Positions 9,381-19,845 are shown, numbered from the stretch's first letter. The stretch is 64,000 nucleotides of DNA from Opitutaceae bacterium (GCA_028284385.1 JANQRT010000053.1:1-64000), one strand, 5' to 3'. The notes: generated from the sequence alone by a model not told the origin. Translations and numbers: made by a program.

Positions 9381-9539
9381 AACAACGTCTGGCGGACATT
9401 GGTCCACGCTTCGAAAAAACCTAGTCGCGAATTCTTTTCGATCTTGTTCTCTTCTCTCAACAACCTTCTATATAATTGCCCGAAGCTCATCGGCGAAGTT
9501 GTCACGGGACCATTAGACCCGTTGCAGCAAATCAGATAA

Positions 9540-12500
9540 ATGGATACGAATTCACAGGATTTGCGTAGCATCGTAACGCATCGACCTGTCGCCATTTGCA
9601 TGGTGGTCATCGCGGTATGCGTCTTCGGATGGATTTCCTATCAACGGCTGGCGATTTCGCTGATGCCGGATATCAGCTACCCGACCATAACCGTACGTAC
9701 GGAGTATCCCGGCGCCGCGCCAGAGGAAGTCGAGTATCTTGTATCGAGACGATTGGAGGAAAGCCTGGGCATCATTCAGAACCTGGTCAGCATCAAGTCG
9801 ATTTCCAAAGCCGGACTTTCCAACGTCATCCTTGAATTCAAATGGAATGTCGACATGGATCTCGTTACTCAGGAAGTGCGGGAGAAGGCCGATCGTGTCT
9901 TTCTGCCTCGAGAGGCGACGAAGCCCATGGTTCTTCGATACGATCCGTCGCTCGATCCTGTCATGACACTGGCCTTACATGGCCCTCAAAGCCTTTACGA
10001 TTTACGGTATTTGGCTGAGCATGACATCAAGCGAGCCCTGGAAACTGTTTCTGGGGTGGCAGCGGTAAAAGTCAAAGGAGGCTGGGAAGAGGAAATACGC
10101 GTCGCTCTCGATGGATTGAGAGTCGCTTCGCTAGGACTGGACGTCGCTCAGGTCAATCAGATCTTGAGACAAAACAATCTGAATCTTCCTGGCGGGGACT
10201 TGGAGGACGGGCAACAGGAGTATCTCGTTCGCATGGTCAACGAGTTTAAATCCATCGATGACATAGCGGATCTGGTGATCATGGAGAACAACGGCGCGAA
10301 GGTGCGTTTGGGAGACATCGCCGAAGTCTATCGCTCGCCCAAGGACATCGAGCTGGTCACCAGATTGAACGAGCAGGAAAGCGTCGAGATCGACATCTTC
10401 AAGGAAGGCGATGCCAATGTCATTTCGGTCGTGGATCTTGTGAGAAACAAGCTCTATGGGCTACCGGAGCAGCGGGAATACATCAAAGAGCTAGAGGCCG
10501 AGAAAGGAAAGGCGAAGAAGGCTGAGGACTCCTCGAAAAAGAAGAACTTTGGTCAACTTCGGCGCGAGGAGGCTCAAAAGGCGATTCGACATCTTCGCAT
10601 GACCGATTTCCTGACTTACAAGCTGCCTGCTGATACCGAACTAGAAGTGCTGGCCGATCAGTCGCTCTACATCAAAAGCTCGGTAACCGAAGTTAAAAAC
10701 AATGCCATTATCGGCGGCCTGATGGCCGTTCTGGTTCTCTTCGCCTTTCTCAGAAGCGCCACCCACACCTTGATTATCGGTATCACCATGCCCGTATCCA
10801 TCGTGGCCACCTTTATTCCACTCAACTTCTTTGGCGTCTCTCTTAATATCATGTCATTGGGAGGCCTTGCTCTAGGCGTGGGGATGCTGGTCGACAATTC
10901 GATTGTAGTCTTGGAAAGCATTTTCAGCCGCAGAGAAAAAGGCGACGATTTGATCACGGCCACCATTAAAGGCCTCTCGGAGATTCGAAGCGCCGTGGTA
11001 GCGTCAACACTTACCACGGTGGCCGTTTTCTTCCCCATCGTCTACGTGGAAGGAATCGCCGGACAAGTGTTCAGAGACATGGCCTTGACCGTGGTCTTTT
11101 CGCTTCTGGCATCGCTGATTGTCGCGATTTTTCTGATACCGATGCTTTCCTCGCGTCGGATAGGTTCCGCTGGACTGAATCTCTCCTCCAAATCTCGCAA
11201 GAGCCCATTTTGGAATCTTAAGGCGATGGATTGGTTTACCGATGGAAAGGCGACAGGCAGCAAGGGTTTTCGCGAGATAATCGGCGACCTCTTTTCGGTT
11301 GGGCCTGGCGTGCTTTGGCAAATGCTTGCCAAGATCGGTCTGTCCTTCGCTTGCCTGCTATTAGCATTCCTCAAGGCTATTTTAAGTTTCGCTAGCATCC
11401 TAATCTGGCCGCTAGACGCTTTGGTAATGAAGCTCATCTTGAGAAAGGAAACCCTTTTCAAGAGATTCGCTGGCTGGGCGGGCAAGGATCTATCCGATAA
11501 GCGAAAGATCTATCCCGGTTTAGTCGCATTTGAAGCCCCAGCTCAACTGCTAGCCAGGATGGATGGATTGGTCGAATGGTACGAGGCGAAGTCCGTCATT
11601 AAGTCGTTTCTTTTTGCTCCATTCGCTCTCATTGGAGGAGTCTATTTTCTAGCGATTCGCTATCCCCTGCATGTTTTTATCCGTTTAATTATATCCGTAA
11701 TTCAACTACTGATTCTGGTAGCAGGGATTTTGCTGATAAGCCTTTTGGCCCTTGGCGGATTGATAATCCTGCCAGTCATCGCCCCTGCGTTATTCGTTTT
11801 CGAAAAAGGTTTCAGCGTCGTCGAGAATAACTATCCTTCATTGCTCGAACGAGCTTTAGGCCAGCGATCCTTTGTAATCGCGGGAGCTCTGACGCTATTC
11901 GCGTTTTGCATCTTCGGCATTGCGCCTAGACTCGGCAGCGAACTCATTCCGCAAGCCAATCGACCAGAGTTTGAGCTTACTCTTGCCCTTCCTGTCGGAA
12001 CGCCTCTCGAAAGGACGACGGAGATTGTCAAAGCGATCGAGCCGCGCCTGAGGGATGTCGAGCACGTCGATATCGTTAGCGCTACGGTCGGCGTGGATTC
12101 GGACGACCTTCTCGCGGGAGAAAAAGGAGATCACACGGCCGATTTTTTCATTCGTCTAAAAGATGGAACTGATGGCCGGGGTATCGAATCAGTGGTGACA
12201 ACGACTCGGGAAATTGCGGAAGGCGTTCCCGATTCCACCGTAAAAGTTTCCTTCCCAGATCTGTTTAGCTTCAAGACACCAGTAGAAGTTGAACTTTACG
12301 GCAACGACTTGTTGGCGCTGCGCGAAACGAGCCAGGAGATCGCCGTAGCGCTTCGCGGACTTCCTTTCCTGGCTGATGTGAAGTCTTCGCAGATGAAAGG
12401 GAATCCCGAGTTGCAGGTGACGTATGATCGCGATCGCCTTTCCGAGCTTGGCTTGAATCTAGGCGACGTGGCTCAAATCGTACACGATAAAGTCAGAGGA

Positions 12501-13388
12501 AGCTCGACTACTTCGCTGAGAAGGCGGGAAGAGAATATCGATATCCTGGTAAGACTGGCCGAAGAGGATCGCTTAGGCGTTTCGGAGATTCTTCGGATCA
12601 CGGTGAATCCAAACGGCGATGTGCCGATTCCGCTTGGAGCGGTGGCGACCGTCGAGATCAACGAAGGTCCCAGCGAGATTCGTCGACTTGATCGGCAGCG
12701 GGTAGCTTCCATCACTGCCAATACCGTTGGAGCTGATCTAGGAACCGCATCCGAACTGATCTATGCAGTGGTCAGCGAAATCGATTTGCCGGAAGGTCTC
12801 GCTTTCCGCATAGGCGGACAGGACGAGGAAATGAAAGTCTCTCAGAAAAGCCTGAGCTTCGCGCTTATCCTGGCCATATTTCTGGTGTACGTAGTGATGG
12901 CTAGCCAGTTCGAGTCTCTGCTCCATCCTTTCATTATCCTTTTTTCCGTACCTTTAGCCTTCATCGGAGTTGCCTTTGCGCTCTTCATAGCAGGCATCCC
13001 CTTGAGTATTATCGTTTTTCTCGGTCTGATTACTCTAGCTGGAATCGTGGTGAATAACGCCATCGTCTTGATAGACTGCATCAACCAAGCCGTCCGGACA
13101 GGCAAACCCCAGAGGGAAGCCATCATGAGCGCTTGCAAGCTTCGGCTGAGACCGATTCTGATAACCACCACAACAACGGTTCTCGGGCTCATTCCCATGT
13201 CCTTGGGTCTTGGAGACGGTGGCGAAATCCGCGCTCCTCTGGCCATCGCCGTCATCAGCGGGCTTACGAGCTCCACCATTCTTACCTTAATCGTAATCCC
13301 TTGTATCTACAGTTTTGTCGAAAGGGAAAAGTCTGTCGAAACGGCAACCCCAATGGGAGAAAAACAATATGAGCCAGTCACCTCTTAA
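9540..13388 (+). CDS. RND efflux pump, inner-membrane subunit, enlarged (1282 aa)
   Basis: The N-terminal half has the usual RND order: TM1, porter subdomains (YPGAAPEEVEYLVSRRLEE), then TM2-TM6 with GVGMLVDNSIVVLES in TM4. The C-terminal half resumes near residue 773 (SELIPQANRPEFELTL) and ends with TM7-12 (GIVVNNAIVLID). Members are usually about 1020-1060 residues. The extra length here is a Lys/Glu-rich coiled insert near 310-350 and about 230 residues between TM6 and the second half that hold several long hydrophobic segments. The pump would use the proton gradient to export hydrophobic compounds. The next pump gene overlaps its end by 20 bp. Confidence 0.9.
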   Translation: MDTNSQDLRSIVTHRPVAICMVVIAVCVFGWISYQRLAISLMPDISYPTITVRTEYPGAAPEEVEYLVSRRLEESLGIIQNLVSIKSISKAGLSNVILEFKWNVDMDLVTQEVREKADRVFLPREATKPMVLRYDPSLDPVMTLALHGPQSLYDLRYLAEHDIKRALETVSGVAAVKVKGGWEEEIRVALDGLRVASLGLDVAQVNQILRQNNLNLPGGDLEDGQQEYLVRMVNEFKSIDDIADLVIMENNGAKVRLGDIAEVYRSPKDIELVTRLNEQESVEIDIFKEGDANVISVVDLVRNKLYGLPEQREYIKELEAEKGKAKKAEDSSKKKNFGQLRREEAQKAIRHLRMTDFLTYKLPADTELEVLADQSLYIKSSVTEVKNNAIIGGLMAVLVLFAFLRSATHTLIIGITMPVSIVATFIPLNFFGVSLNIMSLGGLALGVGMLVDNSIVVLESIFSRREKGDDLITATIKGLSEIRSAVVASTLTTVAVFFPIVYVEGIAGQVFRDMALTVVFSLLASLIVAIFLIPMLSSRRIGSAGLNLSSKSRKSPFWNLKAMDWFTDGKATGSKGFREIIGDLFSVGPGVLWQMLAKIGLSFACLLLAFLKAILSFASILIWPLDALVMKLILRKETLFKRFAGWAGKDLSDKRKIYPGLVAFEAPAQLLARMDGLVEWYEAKSVIKSFLFAPFALIGGVYFLAIRYPLHVFIRLIISVIQLLILVAGILLISLLALGGLIILPVIAPALFVFEKGFSVVENNYPSLLERALGQRSFVIAGALTLFAFCIFGIAPRLGSELIPQANRPEFELTLALPVGTPLERTTEIVKAIEPRLRDVEHVDIVSATVGVDSDDLLAGEKGDHTADFFIRLKDGTDGRGIESVVTTTREIAEGVPDSTVKVSFPDLFSFKTPVEVELYGNDLLALRETSQEIAVALRGLPFLADVKSSQMKGNPELQVTYDRDRLSELGLNLGDVAQIVHDKVRGSSTTSLRRREENIDILVRLAEEDRLGVSEILRITVNPNGDVPIPLGAVATVEINEGPSEIRRLDRQRVASITANTVGADLGTASELIYAVVSEIDLPEGLAFRIGGQDEEMKVSQKSLSFALILAIFLVYVVMASQFESLLHPFIILFSVPLAFIGVAFALFIAGIPLSIIVFLGLITLAGIVVNNAIVLIDCINQAVRTGKPQREAIMSACKLRLRPILITTTTTVLGLIPMSLGLGDGGEIRAPLAIAVISGLTSSTILTLIVIPCIYSFVEREKSVETATPMGEKQYEPVTS

Positions 13389-16300
13389 ATTCTCCCTTCC
13401 GCGACTTTCCTTAAGCCGACCCGTCTCGGTTATCATGTCACTGGTCTGTCTTTTGGTGGTCGGCTTCATCTCCTATCTTCGCATTCCGATGAGCGACGTT
13501 CCGGAAGGAATGGAAGTTCCTGCCTTATTCCTGTATGTGGATTACCCGGACACGCCTTTGCTGGAGGTCGAACAGAAGATAACGCAGAAGCTCGAGGAAG
13601 CGGTTTCGACATTGCCCAAATTGAAGGACATCAATTCTTACACCAGGAAGGATTACGTATTTCTGGAAATAGAATTCGTTCAAGGAACGAACTTGAAGTC
13701 ATCGCTCGCCGAGCTGAAGGACCGCGTGGATCGCGTCAAAGCGGAGATGCCGGACTACGTAGACGATATTTGGATACGCCGTTGGGATTCGAACGATTGG
13801 CCTATGATGTGGGGAACCATTGCCTATCCCGACGACGGTTTGGAAAAAGCCTTTGCCTTGATGTCCGAAGTAGCCGTACCAGCCATCAGTCGTATTGATG
13901 GCGTTGCTACCATGGATGTTTGGGGAGCGTCGCAAAAGCTCATGCTCATTTACTTTGATGAGGAAAAGCTGGTTTCCCATCGCATCAATGCGGACCAGCT
14001 TATTCGCAAGCTGCGAACGGAGAATTTCAATCTTTCCGGAGGCTACGTCTACGATGGCGGTAAAAAAGCCATCATGCGCTCGACCGCCAAATTCAAAAAT
14101 GCGGAAGAGATCAGCAATCTTATGATCAAACCGGAAATCGGTTTACGTTTTGGAGATATCGCTGAAATAGGCTTTGCTCGACTAGCTCCCTCCCGTGTCC
14201 GTCAGGTGGATCAGAAGGATTCTCTAGCCTTTGAAGTCATGCGCGTATCGGGCTCGAATATTGCGCAAATTAGCAAGGATGTTCGAGCGGAGTTGGATCG
14301 ACTAATCGATACGCCTGCCTTTGAAGGCCTCGATTTCCAAATTCCCTGGGATCAGGGCGAGCAAGTTCAAAACTCCGTCAACAATCTAAAGTCTTCAGCT
14401 TTCTGGGGAGGCCTTTTCTCGGTCTGCGTCATTCTTTTCTTCCTCCGAGAAAAACGCATGACTGGCATTATCTCTGCCGCCATTCCCTTGTCGATAATGG
14501 CGACGCTGATCATGATCCATTCGATAGGCTGGTCTCTTAACGCGGCCACCATGATGGGGCTCATGCTTTGTCTAGGCATGGTGGTCGACAATGCTATCGT
14601 GATCGTGGAAAACATCTATCGCAAGCGACAAGGAGGCTTAGATCCACAGGATGCAGCTATCAATGGAGCAGGGGAGGTTGGACTCGCCATTACTATGGCA
14701 ACCTTGACCACGGTGGTTGTATTCCTTCCCATGATACTGCTAAACGATAACGAAATGATGGGATTCTGGATGGTGAGGATCGGTTTGCCTGTCATCGTTG
14801 CTCTCATTGCCTCGCTTTTCATTTCGCTTTTGATTATTCCCCTGGCTAGCTCGCGATTCGCCAAACCCGTTACGAGAACGGAAGACATCAAAGTCGTTCG
14901 ATGGCTGCGCGGGCATTACCTGACCGTTTTGCGTTGGACGCTTAACCATCGCTTCGATGCGGCGATTATCGCCATCCTGATCTTCGCCACCATTCAGATC
15001 CCGATGTCTCACATGCAAAAGACGGATCAGAATCGAGGAGATCAAGACAGCGTGTCTTTAAGATTCACGCTTCCCTTAGGAGAAAGCCTTTCCGAAAAGA
15101 CGGAAAAAATTAATGGCATCGAAAGTCAGATTCTCGAAAAGAAAGAGGAATACAACATCGCCAGCATGCGGAACTATATCCGCAGCGATTACGCTTCGGT
15201 TTACATTTACTTGAATCATAATCCAAACGAAAAGTGGTACGCCACCACCTGGGATTCCATCTTGAAAGGCGTCGGGATTCGCGAAGAAAAGCACATGAGC
15301 TATGAGGATATGATGAAGGACCTTCAGGAACGCTTGGAAATGCCTCCCGGGTATCGCTTGCGAATTAGCAGGCAAGGCAATAATCAAGCTCAAAATAAAC
15401 GTATCAATATAAGCCTTTACGGAGAAGATACCCAGGTGCTTGTTGGACTGGCTGAAGAAGCGTCCGAACGACTAAAATCGATACCAAGTATCATTTCAGT
15501 CGATACGCAGATGGATCGAGGCACTCCAGAGATGAAGGTGAATTTCGATCGAGACAAAGCTCAGCAATACAACCTGAGCCCGGAAGCGGCTTCGAGAAAT
15601 GTGAGCTACGCTTTGCGCGGCATCGTTCTCGGTCGCGTGATGAACGAAAATAGTGAACGTGAAGTGGATATCTGGATGCTACCTGGCCTGGATAGGGAAC
15701 CCGACGTCACAACCATGATGACGGCAGGCATCTATAATAACGACGGACAGCAAGTTCCGCTGGAATCCGTTGCCACTATCTCGGTTCAAAACGAATTGAA
15801 TAACATTCGCCGTACCAATCGGCAGACGACCATCACGGTGACGGCCATTACGTCTTCCAAGGACGCCAAGAATACCTATCTGGCCATCGACCAAGCCATG
15901 GCTGGATTCGAAATGCCACAGGGCTATCGCTGGGACAAAGGTCTTCGTTTCCAGCGCCTGGAAGAGGCGGACAAATCCCGGAACTTCGCCATTCTACTGG
16001 CGATAACCTTTGTGCTGCTGCTAATGGGAATTCTTTTCGAATCGGTGATTCTGCCGCTTGGGGTTCTCGTATCGGTGCCTTTCGCCATTTGGGGAGTTCA
16101 ATGGACCCTGTACCTAACTAAAACTCCTTTCGATATCATGGCCGCTATTGGGAGCGTCATTCTAATCGGAGTGGTAGTGAACAATGCCATTGTACTGGTG
16201 GACCAGGCTAATCGCTTACAGCAGTCGGGCATGGCTCGTTTTGATGCGCTCATGCAAGCCGGACGCAATCGTTTTCGTCCCATCATTCTGACTACACTTA

Positions 16301-16554
16301 CCACCGCTTTTGGTTTGCTGCCCATGGCCTTAGGGCGAGCTGAGATGGCCGAATTGGCAACCGCCCCGCTTGGCAAAACCATGATGGGAGGGCTCCTGGC
16401 TTCAGCCATATTCACTTTGCTTCTAGTCCCTCTTTCCTATACGATGTTCGATGATATAAGAAATTGGATACGAAGCGCTTTTGCAAAATTTCTGGCAGCC
16501 AAGCCGTCCGATAGCGAAGTCTTCGCCGATCAGAGCCCGAAGTCTACGCCATAA
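13369..16554 (+). CDS. RND efflux pump, inner-membrane subunit, second copy
   Basis: I chose the ATG at 13369 because GGGAGA lies about 8 nt upstream and the product then starts at MSQSPLKF just before TM1; the frame is open further up to 13315. The 1061-residue protein has normal RND proportions: porter domain (YPDTPLLEVEQKITQKLEE), TM4 with LGMVVDNAIVIVENIYR, a second porter half, and TM10 with GVVVNNAIVLVDQANR. Unlike its neighbour it has no large insert. The 20-bp overlap points to translational coupling. It may form a heteromer with the first pump or a separate pump sharing the adaptor and channel. Confidence 0.9.
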   Translation: MSQSPLKFSLPRLSLSRPVSVIMSLVCLLVVGFISYLRIPMSDVPEGMEVPALFLYVDYPDTPLLEVEQKITQKLEEAVSTLPKLKDINSYTRKDYVFLEIEFVQGTNLKSSLAELKDRVDRVKAEMPDYVDDIWIRRWDSNDWPMMWGTIAYPDDGLEKAFALMSEVAVPAISRIDGVATMDVWGASQKLMLIYFDEEKLVSHRINADQLIRKLRTENFNLSGGYVYDGGKKAIMRSTAKFKNAEEISNLMIKPEIGLRFGDIAEIGFARLAPSRVRQVDQKDSLAFEVMRVSGSNIAQISKDVRAELDRLIDTPAFEGLDFQIPWDQGEQVQNSVNNLKSSAFWGGLFSVCVILFFLREKRMTGIISAAIPLSIMATLIMIHSIGWSLNAATMMGLMLCLGMVVDNAIVIVENIYRKRQGGLDPQDAAINGAGEVGLAITMATLTTVVVFLPMILLNDNEMMGFWMVRIGLPVIVALIASLFISLLIIPLASSRFAKPVTRTEDIKVVRWLRGHYLTVLRWTLNHRFDAAIIAILIFATIQIPMSHMQKTDQNRGDQDSVSLRFTLPLGESLSEKTEKINGIESQILEKKEEYNIASMRNYIRSDYASVYIYLNHNPNEKWYATTWDSILKGVGIREEKHMSYEDMMKDLQERLEMPPGYRLRISRQGNNQAQNKRINISLYGEDTQVLVGLAEEASERLKSIPSIISVDTQMDRGTPEMKVNFDRDKAQQYNLSPEAASRNVSYALRGIVLGRVMNENSEREVDIWMLPGLDREPDVTTMMTAGIYNNDGQQVPLESVATISVQNELNNIRRTNRQTTITVTAITSSKDAKNTYLAIDQAMAGFEMPQGYRWDKGLRFQRLEEADKSRNFAILLAITFVLLLMGILFESVILPLGVLVSVPFAIWGVQWTLYLTKTPFDIMAAIGSVILIGVVVNNAIVLVDQANRLQQSGMARFDALMQAGRNRFRPIILTTLTTAFGLLPMALGRAEMAELATAPLGKTMMGGLLASAIFTLLLVPLSYTMFDDIRNWIRSAFAKFLAAKPSDSEVFADQSPKSTP

Positions 16555-16781
16555 GTTAGAACTATTTCGAGTTTCAAGCACGCGTGTCCTGAGGCCACGC
16601 GCCACCTGCATTCTTCAGGATGGATCGACTGCTCTTCCCAAGATGGATCGCGGCCTCCGGACGCGATTATTGCCTTCGGCAATGAGAACAGAAGTCCAGC
16701 TCGGCGATTCTTCTGATTCCGGATTCGATATCAACCACTTCTGGCAAGGTAGTGGGCGATCTCGGGGAGGTCTTTTAAAGC

Positions 16782-16852
16782 CGCCCCATACGTAAAGATG
16801 TCGCTGTTCCCCTCGAAAAGGAAGGGGCTGTTTTTTCGCTCCTTATGGGGCG
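16782..16852 (+). terminator. Nested inverted repeats with rho-independent terminator
   Basis: An inner hairpin CCCCT (16809-16813) / AGGGG (16823-16827) is followed by CTG and six T residues (16831-16836), a terminator for the efflux operon. It is enclosed by perfect 9-bp arms CGCCCCATA (16782-16790) and TATGGGGCG (16844-16852). The right arm overlaps the last codons of the convergent ankyrin gene. Confidence 0.6.
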
Positions 16853-18315
16853 TAGTTGACGTGGACCGGTCGCTCTTTGGGGATGGTGGCCCCGTGTTTA
16901 AGCATCAAAGCCGTGATAGCGTCGATGGTGGCGAAGTCGGGCTTGAAGTTTCCAGGACGGTAGCCTTCGGCGATGAAGAGCGGCGTGCGTCCGGCTCCAT
17001 TCTTCGTATTCCAAATCTGGATATCCGCTCCCTTAGTGTCGAGATATTGGGCGACTTGCGGAGCGTTCTTGTATGCCGCTCCGTGCATCGCGGTTTCACC
17101 ACGATTATTGACGGCATTTATGTCTGCTCCCAGTTCGACCAGAAATTGGACAGCAACTAGGCACTCATCCGGGGTACCGGCTTCTTCCTCAGGAGCATGG
17201 CTGCCAATGCCGGCTGCGACCATAAGCGACGTGGTGCCGTTTTCGTTAGAAATAGACGGGTCGGCTCCAAACTTGACGAGAAATTCCATGTAGTCGATGT
17301 CGGCCGTATCGCATGCGAGGAAAAAAGGAGTACAGCCGATCATGCTGATTCGCGCTCCATTGGCTTTACGGCCTGTTTTGAGTTGGAAGTTGACGTCCGC
17401 GCCGTGCTCAACGAGAGCGGTTGCCAACTCGAGCGTATCGAGGTCTCCCGTGATGTCCGGCGGCGGAGTGCCGGCCACGCCTTCGCCACGGTCGGGTTTC
17501 CGGACACGCACGAGCGTGTGCAAGGGTGTCCTGCCAGTGCGATGATCGTTGGCGTCTGCCCCGCGCTGGAGAAGCTCGATAGCGAGCTCGAGATGTCCGT
17601 TTTCCATGGCCAGGATAAGAGCGCTCGAGCCATTAGCCGCGTACCGGTTGTTTCTCTCGGTGATATTCATTACGGCGTTCACATCGATTCCGCGGTCGAT
17701 AAAATAGTGGACGATCTCCGCGTGGCCTTGGCGAGCGGCAAAGAAATAGGGCGTGTATCCGGATTCCAAGGCCGTGGAATAGTCCGCTCCGGCGTCGACG
17801 AGAAATGCTACGACCTCTAGGTGACCTTCGTGGGCCGCCCACATCAGAGCGGTTTGTCCGTGGCGCTGCTTGGCATCGATATCGGCTCCAGCGGATACAA
17901 GGGCTTTGACCGACTCGAGCTTGCCGACACGGGCGGCAGTCATGAGTAGCGTTTCGTCTCGATGAACGGTCTTGTTGGGGTCGGCTCCCAGCTCGATAAG
18001 CTTCTTCACCAAGACCGCATTTCCATTACCGACGGCTATATTAATAGGTTCGATTCCGTAGCGCGTTTGCGGAGACGGATTGGCGCCAGCTTTGAGGAGG
18101 GCCAGGGCCGATCCGGTGTCGTCGTGCTGGCATGCCCAGTGCAAAGCAGTCATGCCGTCGGCCTGAGGCGCGTTGAGATCGGCTCCGGCAGAGATGAGTT
18201 CGCGGACTTTCGCGAAGTTTTTGGCCTCGGCAGCATCGGGCAAAGAAGAGGCGTGGCTTAACCACGGCGTGGCGAGGATGACGAGAATAGAGACGAGCTT
18301 AGATGAACGAGTCAT
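16843..18315 (-). CDS. Secreted ankyrin-repeat protein
   Basis: The 490-residue product has an N-terminal signal peptide (about 1-22) followed by roughly ten or more ankyrin repeats with the GxTALHWA, GADxNA and GHLEVVxxLxxxGAD consensus running nearly to the C-terminus. Several repeats are extended, for example near LVRVRKPDRGEG and the SHAPEEEAGTPDE loop. Ankyrin arrays bind other proteins. In planctomycetes and verrucomicrobia such a gene often follows DUF1592/DUF1552 genes, as here, so a shared periplasmic or surface complex is plausible but unproven. Confidence 0.85.
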   Translation of the reverse strand: MTRSSKLVSILVILATPWLSHASSLPDAAEAKNFAKVRELISAGADLNAPQADGMTALHWACQHDDTGSALALLKAGANPSPQTRYGIEPINIAVGNGNAVLVKKLIELGADPNKTVHRDETLLMTAARVGKLESVKALVSAGADIDAKQRHGQTALMWAAHEGHLEVVAFLVDAGADYSTALESGYTPYFFAARQGHAEIVHYFIDRGIDVNAVMNITERNNRYAANGSSALILAMENGHLELAIELLQRGADANDHRTGRTPLHTLVRVRKPDRGEGVAGTPPPDITGDLDTLELATALVEHGADVNFQLKTGRKANGARISMIGCTPFFLACDTADIDYMEFLVKFGADPSISNENGTTSLMVAAGIGSHAPEEEAGTPDECLVAVQFLVELGADINAVNNRGETAMHGAAYKNAPQVAQYLDTKGADIQIWNTKNGAGRTPLFIAEGYRPGNFKPDFATIDAITALMLKHGATIPKERPVHVNYAP

Positions 18316-18415
18316 GATTTGTATTGCCCATGGATGGCGCAGATAGATGCAAGTGGCTTTCTTTTATCCAACTACGACCTTTCCCACTTCAATTCGAATT
18401 CGCTGTCGGGAAAAT

Positions 18416-19762
18416 TCAGATACTGACTGGCTGGTAGAATTCGTCGACGAGTCCGTCTGAATCGCCGAAGGATTCGATGCGCACGCCGGCTTTGTCGAGC
18501 AAGGTGAGGTGTAGATTGGCCAATGGGGTTGGCTTGTCGTAGCGGATATGGCGATTGCCCTTCATGCCGCCCGCCGCGCCGCCTGCGACGATGACTGGCA
18601 GATCCGTGTGGTCATGATTATTGGGATTGCCCATTCCGGAACCGTAGAGAAGCAGAACGTTGTCCAAGAGCGTACCGTTGCCTTCTGGAGTGGCTTTCAG
18701 TTTTTCCAGGTATTCGGCGAACAAGGACACGTGGAAGGCGTTGATCTTCGCCATGCGTGCGATCTTGTCGGGATTGTTTCCGTGGTGCGAGAGCGGGTGA
18801 TGCGGATCGGATACGCCAATTTCCGGATAAGTCCGATTGCTGGTTTCGCGAGCGAGCTGGAAGGTCGTGATGCGCGTAATATCGCCTTGGAACGCAAGTA
18901 GCTGCAAATCGAACATGAGACGAGCGTGATCCGCGTAGGCTGCGGGCACTCCGGTCGGGCGATCCAGGTCTGGAAGCGGATTATCCTTCGAATCCGACTC
19001 CGCCTTCTGGATACGGCGTTCGACTTCGCGAATCGAGTCTAGATAGTCAGTTATTTTAGCTCGGTCGGAAGCTCCCAGGTCGCGTTTCAGGCGGCGGATA
19101 TCGTCTGCCACGGCATCGAGCAAGCTAGCTCGTCTACGCAGCGCTTTGCGGCGTTGCTCGGGCGTCCCACCTTCGCCAAAGAGGCTTTCGAAAACCAGTC
19201 TCGGGTGCGCCTCCGCAGGGAGCGGGGTGGTAGGTGAGGACCAGGAAAGGTTGTTTTGGTAAACGCAAGCATAGCCATTGTCGCAATTGCCTACCGTTTC
19301 CATCAGGTCCATAGCGAGCTCGAGCGAGGGCAGCTGAGTCTCTTGACCGATTTGCTTAGCCGCGACTTGGTCGGCGGTGGTACCGAGATAGTAATCGGAG
19401 CTTTCGGTGACCTTGGCTCGAGCAGCGCTGAGAAACGCCGAGTTTGAAGTGGCATGGGAACCTGGATACGCGGGTCCCAGCTCCATGTTGGTCAGGACGG
19501 TAAGGTGTTTCTTGTGGGGTGCCAACGATTCAAGAATAGGCGAGAGCGTATCGAGCGTGTTTTCGCTGCCAGGCGTCCAGCGACTTTGGTCGCAGCCCAT
19601 GGGCATGAATACGTAGCCGAGACGTTTGACCGGTTTGGCCACGGTCCGCGTGGCGGCGCTCGCCGCGGGAATCATCGCTTCGAGAAGCGGCAGGCTAAGC
19701 GTGGCGCCTACGCCTTTGATGAAGGTTCTTCGGGGAATGGACTTCTTGGTGATGAATTTCAT
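18416..19762 (-). CDS. DUF1552 family exported protein
   Basis: The 448-residue protein begins with a twin-arginine-like stretch (KKSIPRRTFIKGVGATLSLP), so Tat export is likely. The body matches DUF1552, with KRLGYVFMPMGCDQSRW near the start, a basic helical region around EVERRIQKAESDSK, and the conserved SDPHHPLSHHGNN and LYGSGMGNPNNHDHTDLP segments. The alkaline-phosphatase/sulfatase-like relation of this family suggests metal-dependent chemistry, but no reaction is established. It lies 83 bp downstream of the DUF1592 gene and is probably in the same operon, the standard arrangement in these phyla. Confidence 0.88.
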   Translation of the reverse strand: MKFITKKSIPRRTFIKGVGATLSLPLLEAMIPAASAATRTVAKPVKRLGYVFMPMGCDQSRWTPGSENTLDTLSPILESLAPHKKHLTVLTNMELGPAYPGSHATSNSAFLSAARAKVTESSDYYLGTTADQVAAKQIGQETQLPSLELAMDLMETVGNCDNGYACVYQNNLSWSSPTTPLPAEAHPRLVFESLFGEGGTPEQRRKALRRRASLLDAVADDIRRLKRDLGASDRAKITDYLDSIREVERRIQKAESDSKDNPLPDLDRPTGVPAAYADHARLMFDLQLLAFQGDITRITTFQLARETSNRTYPEIGVSDPHHPLSHHGNNPDKIARMAKINAFHVSLFAEYLEKLKATPEGNGTLLDNVLLLYGSGMGNPNNHDHTDLPVIVAGGAAGGMKGNRHIRYDKPTPLANLHLTLLDKAGVRIESFGDSDGLVDEFYQPVSI

Positions 19763-19845
19763 TGGGCTGGCAGTGTTCGAAATTTCTGGGGCGTTAAGAA
19801 TTATAGCGTATTCGAGTGGATTTGGCTACTAAGTAAAATGTGGCG

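Noticed and set aside
17197-17820. A 207-codon plus-strand frame
   Set aside because: Antisense to the ankyrin gene; the repetitive codon pattern of ankyrins produces long opposite frames.
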